A stretch of 64,000 bases of DNA. It comes from Devosia geojensis. Lineage in GTDB: Bacteria > Pseudomonadota > Alphaproteobacteria > Rhizobiales > Devosiaceae. The notes below the pieces were generated by a model. That model searched no databases, was not told the DNA's origin, and saw only the letters and a program-made list of their open reading frames with translations. A program made the position numbers and the translations under genes. Below, one piece after another: positions 29,334 to 41,234 of this stretch; position 1 is the first letter of the stretch, and each line of letters opens with the position of its first letter. The stretch lies in contig NZ_JZEX01000039.1 of the NCBI RefSeq assembly GCF_000969415.1, positions 1 to 64,000 on the forward strand, written 5' to 3'.

Positions 29334-29981
29334 TTGATAAACCGCCGTCTCTTCATGCTCGGCCTGCCCATTGCTCTGGCCGGCTGCGCCAGTTCCGCCC
29401 GTGGCCCGCAAGTGCATGAATACGTGATCGACCGGCGCTACCTGTCGATGTACGGCCCTATGCCCAATGAGCCGTTCCCGGTGCCGGCCGTCGACCTCAG
29501 ACGCATTGATTCGCAGTTCTGGCGGCAGGAGGTCTCGTACTCCACTTCGGAGCCGCCCGGCACCATCGTCGTCGATACCCCCAACCGGTTCCTCTATCTC
29601 GTACAGCCCGGCGGCAAGGCAATGCGCTACGGCGTCGGCGTCGGGCGCGAGGAGGCGCTGCAATTCAGGGGCACGGCCCGGATCGGGCGCAAGGCCCAGT
29701 GGCCGCGCTGGACGCCGACGGCCAACATGATCCGGCGGGAGCCGGATCGCTACGGGCCGTACCGCAACGGCCTCGAAGGCGGCATCGACAACCCGCTGGG
29801 CGCACGCGCGCTCTACCTCTACCGCGGCGGCCGCGACACGCATTTCCGCATTCACGGCACGCGCGAGCCCTATACCATCGGCACCAATGTCTCCTCGGGC
29901 TGCATCCGCCTGATGAACCAGGACATCATAGACCTCTACGAGCGCGTACCGTCGGGCGCCCGGGTGGTGGTGCTCCAGTAG
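29334..29981 (+). CDS. L,D-transpeptidase (YkuD family) lipoprotein
   Basis: A 215-residue envelope enzyme that crosslinks peptidoglycan stem peptides or attaches proteins to them. The lipobox LAGC gives C18 as the lipidated residue. The YkuD domain (about 75-215) carries H174 in IHGTREPYTIG and the catalytic cysteine C190 in SSGCIRLMNQD. The start is a TTG at 29334 with CCAGGGA upstream; an ATG at 29355 would leave a very short signal peptide. Several such genes per genome are usual in Hyphomicrobiales, which rely on L,D crosslinks. Confidence 0.9.
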   Translation: MINRRLFMLGLPIALAGCASSARGPQVHEYVIDRRYLSMYGPMPNEPFPVPAVDLRRIDSQFWRQEVSYSTSEPPGTIVVDTPNRFLYLVQPGGKAMRYGVGVGREEALQFRGTARIGRKAQWPRWTPTANMIRREPDRYGPYRNGLEGGIDNPLGARALYLYRGGRDTHFRIHGTREPYTIGTNVSSGCIRLMNQDIIDLYERVPSGARVVVLQ

Positions 29982-30079
29982 GAGCATCACGCCGGCTCGC
30001 AATTTTCGCCCTTCCTGTCGATTCGCTCCCTGCTGCTTCGTCGTAACCAGGAACGACAGCAACGGCAGGGAGAGCGCGC

Positions 30080-30874
30080 ATGCCCAAGGTCACTTCCAAA
30101 GATGGAACCGCCATCGGCTATGACAGCAAGGGGAGCGGCCCGGCGCTGATCCTCGTTGCCGGTGCCACGCAGTATCGCGGGGTCGACGAGACCACGCCCG
30201 TCATGGCCGGAGTGCTGGCCGACCGTTTTACCGTCATCAACTTCGACCGGCGCGGGCGCGGTGAATCGGGCGATACGCCGCCCTATGCGGTCGCCCGCGA
30301 AATCGAGGACATCGAAGCTTTGATCGACGTCCATGGCGGGCGCGCCGCACTCTTCGGCATGTCTTCGGGAGCGGTGCTCGCGCTCGAGGCGGCCGCCGTA
30401 CTCGGCGACAAGGTGACGGGCGTGGTGATGTACGAGCCGCCCATCGATGTCGAGCAGAGTTCGGAAACCTCCTGGAAAGAGCATGCCGAGATGGCGGCGC
30501 TCGCGGCCGAGGGACGGGCGGGCGACATGATGGCCAAGTTCATGGCCGGCGTCGGCATGCCGCCCGAGGCGATCGAGGGCTTCCAGCAGAGCCCGGCATG
30601 GCCGGCTTACGAGGCGGTGGGCCTGACGCTCGAGCACGATTACCGCGTCCTTGCCGAGGCGACCGACGGCGACCGCTACCCCGACCGCTGGGCCAAAGCC
30701 CGCATGCCCGTGCTGGTGGTCGACGGCGACGCGAGCTTTCCGTTCATGAAATCAGGCGCCGACTGGGTGGCCAGGGGGTTACCCAATGCCAGCCGCAAGA
30801 CGCTCTCCGGACAGAGCCATGAATACGACCCGCATGTCGTCGGAGCGGTAATCGCCGAGTTCCTGGGAGGATGA
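30080..30874 (+). CDS. Alpha/beta hydrolase
   Basis: A 264-residue soluble alpha/beta hydrolase. The nucleophile is S95 in GMSSG, the probable acid is in VVDGDAS near residue 215, and the histidine is in SGQSHEYDP near 247. The oxyanion region has LVAGATQYRG rather than the usual HGG or HGFP. A GGCAGGGAGAG site precedes the ATG. It is monocistronic, and the substrate is unknown. Confidence 0.82.
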   Translation: MPKVTSKDGTAIGYDSKGSGPALILVAGATQYRGVDETTPVMAGVLADRFTVINFDRRGRGESGDTPPYAVAREIEDIEALIDVHGGRAALFGMSSGAVLALEAAAVLGDKVTGVVMYEPPIDVEQSSETSWKEHAEMAALAAEGRAGDMMAKFMAGVGMPPEAIEGFQQSPAWPAYEAVGLTLEHDYRVLAEATDGDRYPDRWAKARMPVLVVDGDASFPFMKSGADWVARGLPNASRKTLSGQSHEYDPHVVGAVIAEFLGG

Positions 30875-30948
30875 ACCTCCTCTCCCCTGTTGGTACGGCG
30901 GTTATCCGCGCCAGCGGACCAGCCCCACCCGCCCTGCTTCGGGAGCCG

Positions 30949-30968
30949 CCCTCCCCTTAAGGGGAGGG
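30949..30968. repeat. REP-like palindrome, CCCTCCCC family
   Basis: A perfect 20-base palindrome with arms CCCTCCCCTT and AAGGGGAGGG, between the convergent alpha/beta hydrolase and TetR genes. Confidence 0.7.
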
Positions 30969-30995
30969 TGATACATCGTGCTTAGCCGATCGCGC

Positions 30996-31772
30996 TCAGC
31001 GGGGGCCCCTTGCCTTGCGCTCGATCAACAGACCGATGCCCTCGAGGATGCGTTCGAGGCCAAAGGCGAAGGCGCGGTCCGGATCGCCGAGGCCGTACTC
31101 CTCGCCGACAACGGGGCCGATGCGCGAGGAGACGGGATAGGACGAGAAATCGATCGTCTCGAGAAAAGGCTCGATCGTCATCCACCACTCGTCGTCGGTC
31201 AGGCCGGTCAGTTCCTTGACCCGGCGGCTGCGGGCGACGTCGCGCACGGCACCGTAGACATAGTTGGCCATCAGCGTCACGCACATGTCCATCTCGACCT
31301 CGTCGAGACCGAGACCGTCGACGGCGCTGAGGGCGACCTCGTAGCCGAGGAGCGTGTTGGGGCCGAGCACCGGGCGATGCGTGTAGAGCTCGAGCAGCCA
31401 GGGATGGCGCAGGAAATGATCGCGGTAGGAGCGGGCGACCCAGGTGAGATTATCGCGCCAGGCGTGCGGCTCGAACGCGGGAGCCTGTTTGCCCTCGGGA
31501 TCGCCGGCGGCGGCATCGAGCATCAGATCGAGGAGCTCGGCCTTGCCGGGAATGTAGGTATAGAAGGACATGGGCGAGATGCCGACGGCTTCGGCGACGC
31601 GGCGGGTGCTGACGGCGGCGAGCCCTTCGGTATCAGCGATTGCGATCGCGGCGGCGATGATGTCCTCCAGCCGTGCCTTGGGCTTGGGTCCGCGCCGACC
31701 GCCTTCATCCTTGCCCCAGAGCAGGTGCAGGACCTTCAACGGGTCGCCCCGGCCGGCGATCTCTTCGGACAT
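30996..31772 (-). CDS. TetR-type repressor of the export cassette
   Basis: A 258-residue regulator with an N-terminal helix-turn-helix (about 32-78, DIIAAAIAIADTEGLAAVSTRRVAEAVGISPMSFYTYIPGKAELLDLM) and a large C-terminal ligand domain of the TetR_C_1 kind found in tetracycline-repressor-like proteins. GGGAGA lies 5 bases before the ATG at 31772; the ATG at 31805 lacks a site. It is divergent from a drug-exporter-like ABC cassette, with a palindromic operator between them, so ligand-induced derepression of that cassette is the likely role. Confidence 0.84.
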   Translation of the reverse strand: MSEEIAGRGDPLKVLHLLWGKDEGGRRGPKPKARLEDIIAAAIAIADTEGLAAVSTRRVAEAVGISPMSFYTYIPGKAELLDLMLDAAAGDPEGKQAPAFEPHAWRDNLTWVARSYRDHFLRHPWLLELYTHRPVLGPNTLLGYEVALSAVDGLGLDEVEMDMCVTLMANYVYGAVRDVARSRRVKELTGLTDDEWWMTIEPFLETIDFSSYPVSSRIGPVVGEEYGLGDPDRAFAFGLERILEGIGLLIERKARGPR

Positions 31773-31830
31773 GTCGTCTCCCGAAAATAACTCTTTACAC
31801 CGCACGCAGTTTTGCTAAACTTTGTACGCT

Positions 31831-31855
31831 GCACAGGATTATATAAGACCTGTGC
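31831..31855. promoter_or_regulatory. Inverted repeat, probable TetR operator
   Basis: A perfect inverted repeat of GCACAGG (31831-31837) and CCTGTGC (31849-31855) flanks the AT-rich 11-base centre ATTATATAAGA. That centre includes a TATAAG -10-like hexamer on the forward strand. It lies in the divergent interval between the tetR-type gene and the ABC ATPase gene, as expected for an operator covering a promoter. Confidence 0.6.
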
Positions 31856-31953
31856 GCGGAATTGTCGAGCTTTGTCGAAATCCAGCCTGCTGACACGACA
31901 TGTCAGGAGGGTTGGGCGAGTGTGCCCGCGTCAAGCCCAAGGGAGCGCCAGCC

Positions 31954-32913
31954 ATGATCCATGCCCGAGACCTCGTTAGAACCTTCAAGACCAAAGCAGG
32001 CCCGGTCGAGGCGGTACGCGGCCTTTCCCTCGATGTCGCCGAGGGCGAGCTCGTGGCGTTCCTCGGACCCAACGGGGCCGGCAAATCGACGTCGGTGCGC
32101 ATGCTGACGACGCTGCTGCCGCCGACCTCGGGCTCGGCCAATGTCGGGGGCATCGATGTGATCGTCGACCCGGCGGCGGTGCGCCGGCAGATCGGCTATG
32201 TCGGGCAGGGAAGCGGCGCAGGCCAATACTACAAGGTGCGCGACGAACTGCTGACGCAAGGCCGGGCGCAGCGCATGGACGCGGCGACGGCCAGACGGCG
32301 CGCGGGCGAACTCATCGAGATGTTGGAGTTGAAGGGCCTCGAGGAGCGGATCGGCTCGACGCTTTCGGGCGGGCAGAAGCGGCGGCTGGACGTGGCGCTG
32401 GGGCTGATGCACGAACCCAGGATCCTCTTTCTCGACGAGCCGAGCACAGGCCTCGATCCGCACAGCCGCGCCAACCTCTGGGAACATATCCTGAAGCTGC
32501 GCAAGCAGACGGGGATGACCATCTTCCTCACCACCCACTATCTCGACGAGGCCGACACCATGGCCGAGCGGGTGATGATCATGGACAATGGCCGGCTCAT
32601 CGCCGACGACACGCCAGAGCGACTGAAGGCGGACCTCGCCGGCGACCGCATCATGGTGCGGCTGACGAGCACGGCGGAGGCCCAGCAGGCCGCGGGCATG
32701 GCCGCCAACCTGCCTGGCGCCCGCGAGACCGAGGTCTCGGGCCACGCGGTGACCGTGACCGTCGGCGAGGGCGAGGCGATCCTGCCCGAATTCATCCGCC
32801 GCCTGCACGAGGTCGGGGCGCAGGTTGCGACCGCCTCGGTCAAGCGCCCGACGCTGGATGACGTGTTCCTGGGCCTCACCGGCCGGTCGCTGCGCGAAAC
32901 CGCCGTCGCTTGA
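31954..32913 (+). CDS. Drug-export ABC transporter ATPase (DrrA-like)
   Basis: A 319-residue ATPase of the DrrA/CcmA type that energises an ABC-2 exporter. Walker A is GPNGAGKSTSVRML, the signature LSGGQKRRLDVALGL, and Walker B RILFLDEPSTGLDPHSRANLW. The C-terminal extension (VRLTSTAEAQQAAGMAANLPG ... TLDDVFLGLTGRSLRE) is characteristic of DrrA-like daunorubicin-type ATPases. The start at 31954 has AAGGGAG upstream. It forms an operon with the permease and the UvrA-like gene. Confidence 0.9.
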   Translation: MIHARDLVRTFKTKAGPVEAVRGLSLDVAEGELVAFLGPNGAGKSTSVRMLTTLLPPTSGSANVGGIDVIVDPAAVRRQIGYVGQGSGAGQYYKVRDELLTQGRAQRMDAATARRRAGELIEMLELKGLEERIGSTLSGGQKRRLDVALGLMHEPRILFLDEPSTGLDPHSRANLWEHILKLRKQTGMTIFLTTHYLDEADTMAERVMIMDNGRLIADDTPERLKADLAGDRIMVRLTSTAEAQQAAGMAANLPGARETEVSGHAVTVTVGEGEAILPEFIRRLHEVGAQVATASVKRPTLDDVFLGLTGRSLRETAVA

Positions 32914-32953
32914 TCATCACATCCTGAAAATGCGCTTGGCAGGGAGAACCGAA

Positions 32954-33706
32954 ATGACATTCGTAGCTGACGTATGGACCTCGTTCGCGCGTGAAATGAA
33001 GCCTCTTGTTTCCGGTTGGGTGTGGCTCGCCTTCGGGCTGGTGCAGCCGCTTCTCTATATCGGACTTTTCGTGCCGCTGCTCGGCGGCATCGGGATCGAC
33101 GGTCCCTCCCCGCTGCAATGGTTCATACCGGGCATGATCGTCATGCTCACGCTCTTTGGCACGGCGATGGTCGGCTGGAGCCTGACCGAGGAACTGCTCT
33201 CTGGCGTGCTCGAACGGTTCCTCGCGACACCCATGAGCCGGCCGGCGCTGCTGATAGGCCGGGCGCTGAAGGAGCTCTTCCCGCTGGTCTTTCAGGCGGT
33301 GGTGATGATCATCATCGCCATCCCCTTTGGACTGCAGCTCTTTCCACTCGAGATGCTCTACGGGCTCGTGCTCCTCGGCCTCTTCGGGGTTGGCGTCGCG
33401 GCGCTCTCCTATGCGCTGGCGGTCGCCGCCAAGGACGACACCTCGATGTTCTACATGGTCAGCCAGTCGGTGGCGCTGCCGCTGATGCTGCTCGGAGGCG
33501 TGCTGCTGCCGATGGAGATGGCGCCCGGCTGGCTCTACACCGCCTCGCGGTTCAATCCCCTCACTTATGTGGTTGAGGCCGAGCGGGCGCTGTTCGTCGG
33601 CGAGTTCTTCACGCCCGCCGCGCTCAACGGTACGCTGGTGGTCGTAGCCGTGCTGATCGTCGGGCTGGCTGTCGGCTCGCGGGTCATCAAGCGGGCCTCT
33701 CTCTAG
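32954..33706 (+). CDS. ABC-2 type permease (DrrB-like)
   Basis: A 250-residue membrane protein with about six transmembrane helices, partner of the preceding ATPase. The cytosolic N-terminus with FAREMKPLVSGWVWLAFGLVQP and the central LLSGVLERFLATPMSRPALLIGRALKELFP match the ABC-2/DrrB family. A GGCAGGGAG site precedes the ATG at 32954, 40 bases after the ATPase stop. Probable substrates are amphipathic drugs or self-made metabolites. Confidence 0.88.
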   Translation: MTFVADVWTSFAREMKPLVSGWVWLAFGLVQPLLYIGLFVPLLGGIGIDGPSPLQWFIPGMIVMLTLFGTAMVGWSLTEELLSGVLERFLATPMSRPALLIGRALKELFPLVFQAVVMIIIAIPFGLQLFPLEMLYGLVLLGLFGVGVAALSYALAVAAKDDTSMFYMVSQSVALPLMLLGGVLLPMEMAPGWLYTASRFNPLTYVVEAERALFVGEFFTPAALNGTLVVVAVLIVGLAVGSRVIKRASL

Positions 33707-33760
33707 TCACTCCTTCCGGCACGTCCTCCGCTGCCGGTTCCCCAATTTTCAGGAAGATCC

Positions 33761-36028
33761 ATGTCGGACACGCTCTACGGCTCCATCGAAATCCGCGGCG
33801 CTCGGGAAAACAACCTCAAGAACGTCTCGCTCGATATCCCCAAGCGCGCGATCACCGTCTTCACTGGCGTGTCCGGCTCGGGCAAATCCTCGCTGGTCTT
33901 CGGAACGATAGCGGCCGAGAGCCAGCGCCTCATCAACGAGACCTATCCTGCCTTCGTGCAGCAGTTCATGCCGCATTACGGACAGCCGGACGCGGATTCG
34001 CTGCAGAACATCTCGGCCGCCATCATCGTCGACCAGCAGCGGCTCGGCGGCAATTCCCGCTCGACCGTCGCCACCGTTACCGACGCGGCGCAGATGCTGC
34101 GCGTCCTCTTCTCGCGCCTCGGGCAGCCGCACCTCGGCTCGCCGAACCTATATTCCTACAACGACCCGCGCGGAATGTGCCCGGAGTGCGAAGGCATCGG
34201 CCAGGTGGCCGCCATGGACATGGACGCGGTGGTCGACGAAAGCAAATCGCTCAACGAAGGCGCGCTCCTGCCCAAGGACTATGCCGTCGATACCTGGTAC
34301 TGGGAGATCTACAAGAATTCCGGCCTCTTCGACATGGACAAGCCCATCCGCCAGTACACGCGGGAGGAGCGCGAGAACCTCTTCAACCTCGACGACGGCC
34401 GCAAGATCAAGGTGGGCAAGATCGGCCTCACCTATGAGGGCATCGTCGTCAAGCTGAAGAAGGGGCTTGGCAGCAAGGACCCGGAGGGCCTGCAACCGCA
34501 TGTGCGGGTCGAATACGACCGCATCTTCACCCGCAAGACCTGCCCGGCCTGCGCGGGCGCACGGCTCAATGCTGCCGCGCTTTCGAGCCGGATCGAAGGC
34601 AAGTCGATCGCCGATTGCTCGGCCATGCAGGTCTCGGATCTCGCGCCATTCATCCGCTCGATCGAGGCGGCGTCGGTCGGGCCCATGCTTGATGCTCTGG
34701 CGGCGCGGCTCGAGAATCTCATCACCATCGGCCTCGGCTATCTCAGCCTCGACCGCGAAAGCTCGACCCTCTCCGGAGGCGAGAGCCAGCGGGTCAAGAT
34801 GGTGCGGCACCTCGGTTCTTCGCTCACCGACATCACCTATGTCTTCGACGAACCGAGCGTCGGGCTGCATCCACACGATGTCGGGCGGCTGGCGGGGCTC
34901 ATGCAGCAACTGCGTGACAAGGGCAACACCGTGCTGATCGTCGAGCACAAGCCGGACATGATCGCCATCGCCGACCATGTGGTGGACATGGGCCCGTTCG
35001 CCGGCTCGAAAGGCGGTGAAGTGGTCTACCAAGGCGATTACGCCGGCCTGCTGACCTCGGGCACGCTGACCGGCAACCACATGCGCAAATACCAGCCGAT
35101 CAAGGAGACGGTGCGCAAACCCGATGGCGCGCTAGAGATCCGCAACGCAATCCTCAACAACCTCAGGGACGTCACTGTTTCGATACCGCGCGGCGTGCTG
35201 ACGGCCGTCACCGGGGTCGCAGGATCCGGAAAATCTTCGCTGATCCAGGGATGCCTGCCCAAGGCCTACGCCGAGACCGTCATCATCGACCAGAACCTCA
35301 ACCGCGGCTCGCGCCGCTCCAACACCGCGACCTATACCGGTATCCTCGACCATGTGCGCAAGGCCTTCGCCAAGGCCAACACTGTCGAGGCTTCGCTGTT
35401 CTCGGCCAACTCAAAGGGCGCGTGCCCCGACTGCAACGGTTTGGGTGTGATCTATACCGACCTCGCGCACCTCGACCCGATGGTGACGACCTGCGAGACA
35501 TGCGAGGGCAAACGCTTCACCGAGGAGGTGCTGGCCTACGACCTGCGCGGCAAATCCATCAGCGACGTCTACGAGTTCGCGGTGACCGACGCCTGCGCGT
35601 TCTTTTCCGAGCCGGCCATAGCCAAGATTCTCAAGGGTCTCGAGGACGTGGGGCTCGGCTACCTCACCCTAGGCCAGCCGCTCTCGACACTCTCGGGGGG
35701 CGAGCGGCAACGCCTGAAGCTCGCCGCCGAGCTCGGCAAGAAGGGCAATATCTACGTGCTCGACGAGCCGACCACGGGCTTGCACATGAACGACGTCGAC
35801 ACGCTCATCGGCCTCTTCGACCGGCTGGTCGACCAGGGCTCGACCGTCATCGTCATCGAGCACAACCTTGACGTGATCTCCAGGGCCGACTGGGTGATCG
35901 ATCTGGGGCCGGGCGCCGGTCATGACGGGGGCGCGGTGGTGTTCGAAGGCGTGCCAGCGGACCTCGTCCACGCCGCTCACTCGCTGACCGGCCGGCACCT
36001 TGTCGAACGTGGACACAAAAGCGGCTAG
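33761..36028 (+). CDS. Short UvrA paralogue (DrrC-like), lacking the UvrB-binding insert
   Basis: A 755-residue UvrA-family DNA-binding ATPase. Two ABC modules are present, with Walker A GVSGSGKSS and GVAGSGKSS, signatures LSGGESQRVKM and LSGGERQRLKL, and Walker B VFDEPSVGLHP and VLDEPTTGLHM. Zinc-module cysteines are CPEC...CPAC and CPDC...CETC. In standard UvrA (about 940) some 120-150 residues, including the UvrB-binding domain, lie between RLGQPH and the LYSYNDPRGMC segment; here they directly adjoin. This is the layout of DrrC of Streptomyces peucetius, which protects DNA from daunorubicin. It follows the exporter genes after 54 bases, so it is likely part of the same resistance cassette. 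Confidence 0.87.
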   Translation: MSDTLYGSIEIRGARENNLKNVSLDIPKRAITVFTGVSGSGKSSLVFGTIAAESQRLINETYPAFVQQFMPHYGQPDADSLQNISAAIIVDQQRLGGNSRSTVATVTDAAQMLRVLFSRLGQPHLGSPNLYSYNDPRGMCPECEGIGQVAAMDMDAVVDESKSLNEGALLPKDYAVDTWYWEIYKNSGLFDMDKPIRQYTREERENLFNLDDGRKIKVGKIGLTYEGIVVKLKKGLGSKDPEGLQPHVRVEYDRIFTRKTCPACAGARLNAAALSSRIEGKSIADCSAMQVSDLAPFIRSIEAASVGPMLDALAARLENLITIGLGYLSLDRESSTLSGGESQRVKMVRHLGSSLTDITYVFDEPSVGLHPHDVGRLAGLMQQLRDKGNTVLIVEHKPDMIAIADHVVDMGPFAGSKGGEVVYQGDYAGLLTSGTLTGNHMRKYQPIKETVRKPDGALEIRNAILNNLRDVTVSIPRGVLTAVTGVAGSGKSSLIQGCLPKAYAETVIIDQNLNRGSRRSNTATYTGILDHVRKAFAKANTVEASLFSANSKGACPDCNGLGVIYTDLAHLDPMVTTCETCEGKRFTEEVLAYDLRGKSISDVYEFAVTDACAFFSEPAIAKILKGLEDVGLGYLTLGQPLSTLSGGERQRLKLAAELGKKGNIYVLDEPTTGLHMNDVDTLIGLFDRLVDQGSTVIVIEHNLDVISRADWVIDLGPGAGHDGGAVVFEGVPADLVHAAHSLTGRHLVERGHKSG

Positions 36029-36112
36029 AGAAACGCTGCGAGCTGCCGCCGACGTCCATCGGTTCCTCCGCATGTGGCGCGGAGCATCCTGAAAGGTCTC
36101 CAGAAGCAGAAA

Positions 36113-36141
36113 CCCCCGCGCAGGGATTGCGCGGGGGTTTT
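36113..36141. terminator. Bidirectional intrinsic terminator
   Basis: A perfect nine-pair stem (CCCCCGCGC with GCGCGGGGG, loop AGGGATT) is followed by TTTT on the forward strand and by TTTC on the reverse strand. It serves the convergent UvrA-like and infB genes. Confidence 0.88.
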
Positions 36142-36163
36142 GAGTTCCCGGGAAGTTGCAGGA

Positions 36164-38911
<2,748 letters not shown>

Positions 38912-38990
38912 GAAATTCGCGTCTCTATTTCATTTACGGCAAAGATCGACCCCTCCGCCCTATCGGCGCCGGTGTCGTCTCTACCCGGGT

Positions 38991-39611
38991 TTAGGCGTCG
39001 TAGCGGACCAGCCTCAGGCCCTTGTCCAACGCCGATTGGGCTGCCGCCCCAGTCGTGAGGGCAGCATGTATCACATTTTCCAGGCCAAGTGCCAAACCCA
39101 ATTGGTCCGAACTTAGCAATTCGAGATGCGGCACGGTAAATGCCGTTTCTCCAGCCTCTTCGGCCGCGTATTCCAAGGCCCGCCGGGCCTGGGCCATCTT
39201 GTTGCGCCCATCCTCGGCCGCGTCGCTCGCGGTAATGAGCGCGAGGATATCGCCCGACTCGATCGCCGCCTTGACCTTGCCGGCGCCGGTGACGAGCTGG
39301 CCGGCCTTGCGCGCCATGGCAAGCGCAGCGGCAAAGCGCTGCTCGAGCCGCAGGTGCGTCAGACCCGCAAGATCGTCGGGCACCTTGACCTCGGCCTTGA
39401 GGCTGCGCGCGAAGACCTTCTTTCTTGAAGCCTCTGCTACTGCCTCGCGCCCGAGGGTGATCCAGACGCCCCGCCCCTCAGCGCGCGCCTCGGTGTCGGG
39501 CACTATGGTGCCGTCGGGGCCGAGCACGAACCGGATGAGATCCGTGACCGGCTTTTCGGTCCGCGTCAGGGCACAGAGCCTGGTGGTCGCCTCGCTTCGG
39601 GGCATGAACAA
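38991..39611 (-). CDS. YlxR-domain RNA-binding protein with L7Ae-like domain
   Basis: A 206-residue protein of the nusA-infB operon. The N-terminal YlxR (DUF448) domain (about 8-90) has RLCALTRTEKPVTDLIRFVLGPDGTIVPD and GRGVWI. A C-terminal L7Ae/L30e-like domain (about 95-190) has AMARKAGQLVTGAGKVKAAIESGDILALITASDAAEDG. This fusion is normal for alphaproteobacteria, where it is annotated as a nucleic-acid-binding protein. It starts 23 bases behind nusA. M1 or M3 could be the true start. Confidence 0.9.
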   Translation of the reverse strand: MFMPRSEATTRLCALTRTEKPVTDLIRFVLGPDGTIVPDTEARAEGRGVWITLGREAVAEASRKKVFARSLKAEVKVPDDLAGLTHLRLEQRFAAALAMARKAGQLVTGAGKVKAAIESGDILALITASDAAEDGRNKMAQARRALEYAAEEAGETAFTVPHLELLSSDQLGLALGLENVIHAALTTGAAAQSALDKGLRLVRYDA

Positions 39612-39634
39612 CGCCCTCCGCTCGGGCCAGGCTC

Positions 39635-41233
39635 CTAGACCGCCGCCTCTTCGTCGCCAGCCTCACCCTGCTGCTGGGCGAGCTCGTCCTCGGTGATCCA
39701 GCCGGCCTTGAGGCGGGCCTGCAGGATCATCTCCTCGGCTTCCTCGCGCGACACGGGGAAATCCTTGAAGGTGCCCTCGAAGCGCTTGAGCTCACCGTCC
39801 TTGCGTTCGGTCCAGCCGACGAGATCGTCGGCCGCACAGCCGGCGAAGTCCTCGACCGTCTTGATGTCTTCCTTGCCGAGCGCCACGAGCATGGCGGCGG
39901 TCAGGCCGGAAATCTCGTAGAGCTCGTCCTCGACGCCGAGCGCCACGCGCTCTTCGTCGAACTTGCGATCGATCTCGGCGAGATATTCGACGGCGCGGTT
40001 CTGGATTTCGGCCGCGGTCTCCTCATCGAACCCTTCGATCGAAGCGATTTCGTCGAGTTCGATATAGGCGAGCTCCTCGACCGAGGAAAAGCCTTCGGAA
40101 GCCAATAGCTGGGCAACCATCTCGTCGACGTCAAGGGCCTCCATGAAGAGAGCCGAACGCTCGGTGAATTCCTTCTGGCGGCGCTCGGACTCCTCCTGTT
40201 CGGTCAGGATATCGATGTCCCAGCCGATGAGCTGGCTGGCCAGCCGCACGTTCTGGCCGCGCCGACCGATGGCGAGCGAAAGCTGCTCGTCGGGCACCAC
40301 GACCTCGATGCGTTCGGCCTGCTCGTCGAGCACAACCTTGGCGACATCGGCCGGCTGCAGCGCCGAGACGACGAGATCGGCGATGTTGTCGGTCCAGGGA
40401 ATGATGTCGATCTTTTCGCCCTGCAACTCGCCGACGACCGCCTGCACACGGCTGCCGCGCATACCCACGCACGCGCCGACCGGATCGATCGAAGAATCCG
40501 ACGAGGTCACGGCGATCTTGGCGCGGCTGCCCGGATCGCGCGCGATCGAGCGGATGGTGATGATGCCGTCGTAGATCTCGGGCACTTCCTGCATGAAGAG
40601 CTTGGCCATGAACTGCGGGTGCGTGCGCGAGAGGAAGATCTGCGGGCCCCGCTGTTCACGGCGCACGTCATAGATATAGGCGCGCACGCGGTCGCCGTAG
40701 CGGAACTGCTCGCGCGGAATCAGCTCGTCGCGGCGGATGATGCCTTCGCCACGGCCGAGGTCGACGATGACGTTGCCGTATTCGACGCGCTTGACCGTGC
40801 CGTTGACGATCTCGCCAATGCGGCCGGAATATTCCTCGTACATGCGGTCGCGCTCGGCGTCGCGCACCTTCTGCACGATCACCTGCTTGGCCGACTGGGC
40901 GGCGATGCGGCCGAATTCGATGGGCGGCAGCGGCTCGGTCAGGAAGTCGCCGATCTTGGCGTTGCCGTTCTTGGACTGGGCGTATTTGAGGTTGACCTGG
41001 CGGGAGGGCTCCTCGACCTCGTCGACGATCTCGAGGAGGCGCCACATGCGCAATTCGCCCGAACGCGGGTTGATCTCGGCCTTGATCTCGGTCTCGGCGC
41101 CATAGCGGGCCTTGGCGGCCTTCTCGATGGCGTCCTGCATGGCCTCGATCACGACCATGCGGTCGATCGATTTCTCGCGGGCGACGGCGTCCGCAATCTG
41201 CAGCAGTTCCAGCCTGTTCGCGCTAACGGCCAT
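39635..41233 (-). CDS. nusA: Transcription termination/antitermination factor NusA
   Basis: A 532-residue RNA polymerase-associated factor. The N-terminal RNAP-binding domain (about 1-125) starts [20 protein letters not shown]. The S1 domain (about 135-200) has [36 protein letters not shown]. Two KH domains follow ([29 protein letters not shown] and [23 protein letters not shown]). The C-terminus has helix-hairpin-helix acidic repeats (about 355-500). The rimP stop lies one base before its ATG, so translation is coupled. Confidence 0.97.
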   Translation of the reverse strand: MAVSANRLELLQIADAVAREKSIDRMVVIEAMQDAIEKAAKARYGAETEIKAEINPRSGELRMWRLLEIVDEVEEPSRQVNLKYAQSKNGNAKIGDFLTEPLPPIEFGRIAAQSAKQVIVQKVRDAERDRMYEEYSGRIGEIVNGTVKRVEYGNVIVDLGRGEGIIRRDELIPREQFRYGDRVRAYIYDVRREQRGPQIFLSRTHPQFMAKLFMQEVPEIYDGIITIRSIARDPGSRAKIAVTSSDSSIDPVGACVGMRGSRVQAVVGELQGEKIDIIPWTDNIADLVVSALQPADVAKVVLDEQAERIEVVVPDEQLSLAIGRRGQNVRLASQLIGWDIDILTEQEESERRQKEFTERSALFMEALDVDEMVAQLLASEGFSSVEELAYIELDEIASIEGFDEETAAEIQNRAVEYLAEIDRKFDEERVALGVEDELYEISGLTAAMLVALGKEDIKTVEDFAGCAADDLVGWTERKDGELKRFEGTFKDFPVSREEAEEMILQARLKAGWITEDELAQQQGEAGDEEAAV

Positions 41234-41234
41234 T

